Source: Maribacter sp.
Lineage (GTDB): Bacteria; Bacteroidota; Bacteroidia; Flavobacteriales; Flavobacteriaceae
Length of the DNA stretch: 7,225 bases
Direction of reading: 5' to 3'
Assembly (NCBI GenBank): GCA_013001935.1
Contig: JABDKZ010000344.1
Location: forward strand, 1-7,225
Within the stretch, counting starts at the first letter, position 1. Each line of letters starts with the position of its first letter. The position numbers were made by a program, and so were the translations under genes. The notes under the pieces were generated by a model. That model saw only the letters and a list, made by a program, of their open reading frames with translations. It had not been told where the DNA came from and did no database searches. Shown in pieces: positions 7,001 to 7,225 of the stretch.

Positions 7001-7225
7001 AAAACACTACTCACAGCAACGCATAGTTGGTCGATTAATCGGGCTGTCTGTATTTGAATATCCTTAAGGCCTCTATAAGTCATTAGACTGGTTAAATAAG
7101 AAGGTTTTCTGTTTATTTTACGTCAAAAAAGGTTGGTCATAAACATGAAACAAAAATAAGGAGTCATTCTTATGTAACTTATTGATTATCATTGATATAT
7201 AGACAATGTGTACTCACACCCTTCC
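7001..7225. other. Intergenic tail with no supported gene
   Basis: All frames carry stops and I recognise no protein. The longest suggestive frame (7002-7139) is broken by TAA at 7065-7067 and looks like chance or a very decayed remnant. Short perfect palindromes occur at 7032-7041 (CGATTAATCG) and 7062-7069 (CCTTAAGG), and GTTGGTC is repeated at 7026-7032 and 7132-7138. No clear intrinsic terminator follows the bestrophin stop codon. Confidence 0.5.
7178..7196 (-). promoter_or_regulatory. Fur-box-like sequence
   Basis: Read on the minus strand, the 19 bases share 13 positions with the classical 19-bp Fur consensus, including an unbroken 11-base core AATGATAATCA (7183-7193). The gene it would control is probably outside the window to the right. 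The enterobacterial consensus may not apply to Bacteroidota Fur proteins, and AT-rich matches are easily fortuitous. Confidence 0.2.

Noticed and set aside
7002..7139. Gene fragment on the plus strand after the bestrophin
   Set aside because: The frame contains an internal stop at 7065-7067, lacks a start, and the translated stretches match nothing I recognise.

Overview
The window looks like chromosomal DNA from a Bacteroidota member, most likely a flavobacterium. The evidence is a SusC/SusD outer-membrane uptake pair, translation starts preceded by A-rich sequence instead of Shine-Dalgarno motifs, a TTG/TAnnTTTG-type promoter candidate, and moderate to low GC. No rRNA, tRNA, CRISPR array, transposase or integrase is visible.

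Layout: bases 1-819 are the 3' end of a susC-like TonB-dependent transporter gene that is cut by the window edge. A complete susD-like lipoprotein gene (831-2318) follows after 11 A-rich bases. Between susD and the next gene lie a promoter candidate (2327-2357) and a perfect 9-bp GAAA-loop hairpin with a T-rich tail (2375-2404). The third gene (ATG at 2423, stop at 5758) encodes a 1111-residue secreted FG-GAP/VCBS repeat protein with an ASPIC/UnbV domain between two sets of seven Ca-loop motifs. The intergenic stretch 5759-6112 holds a strong 160-nt inverted-repeat element (5768-5927) and a smaller two-tier stem-loop (6030-6074). A monocistronic, visibly AT-richer bestrophin-family anion channel gene occupies 6113-7000. 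The last 225 bases hold no convincing gene, only short palindromes and a Fur-box-like sequence.

How the genes probably work together: the SusC barrel and SusD lid form one outer-membrane nutrient importer. The VCBS/ASPIC protein is exported and lies downstream in the same direction, as is common for such proteins beside SusCD pairs in Bacteroidota. It is plausibly a surface or periplasmic binding partner, but the substrate cannot be told because no glycoside hydrolase, peptidase, sulfatase or regulator is in view. The hairpin between susD and the VCBS gene suggests the two parts are differently expressed. The bestrophin gene appears unrelated to the uptake locus. The observations most worth following are the inverted-repeat element with two mutually exclusive pairings, the promoter-then-terminator arrangement, and the parallel spacing of motifs in the two halves of the VCBS protein.
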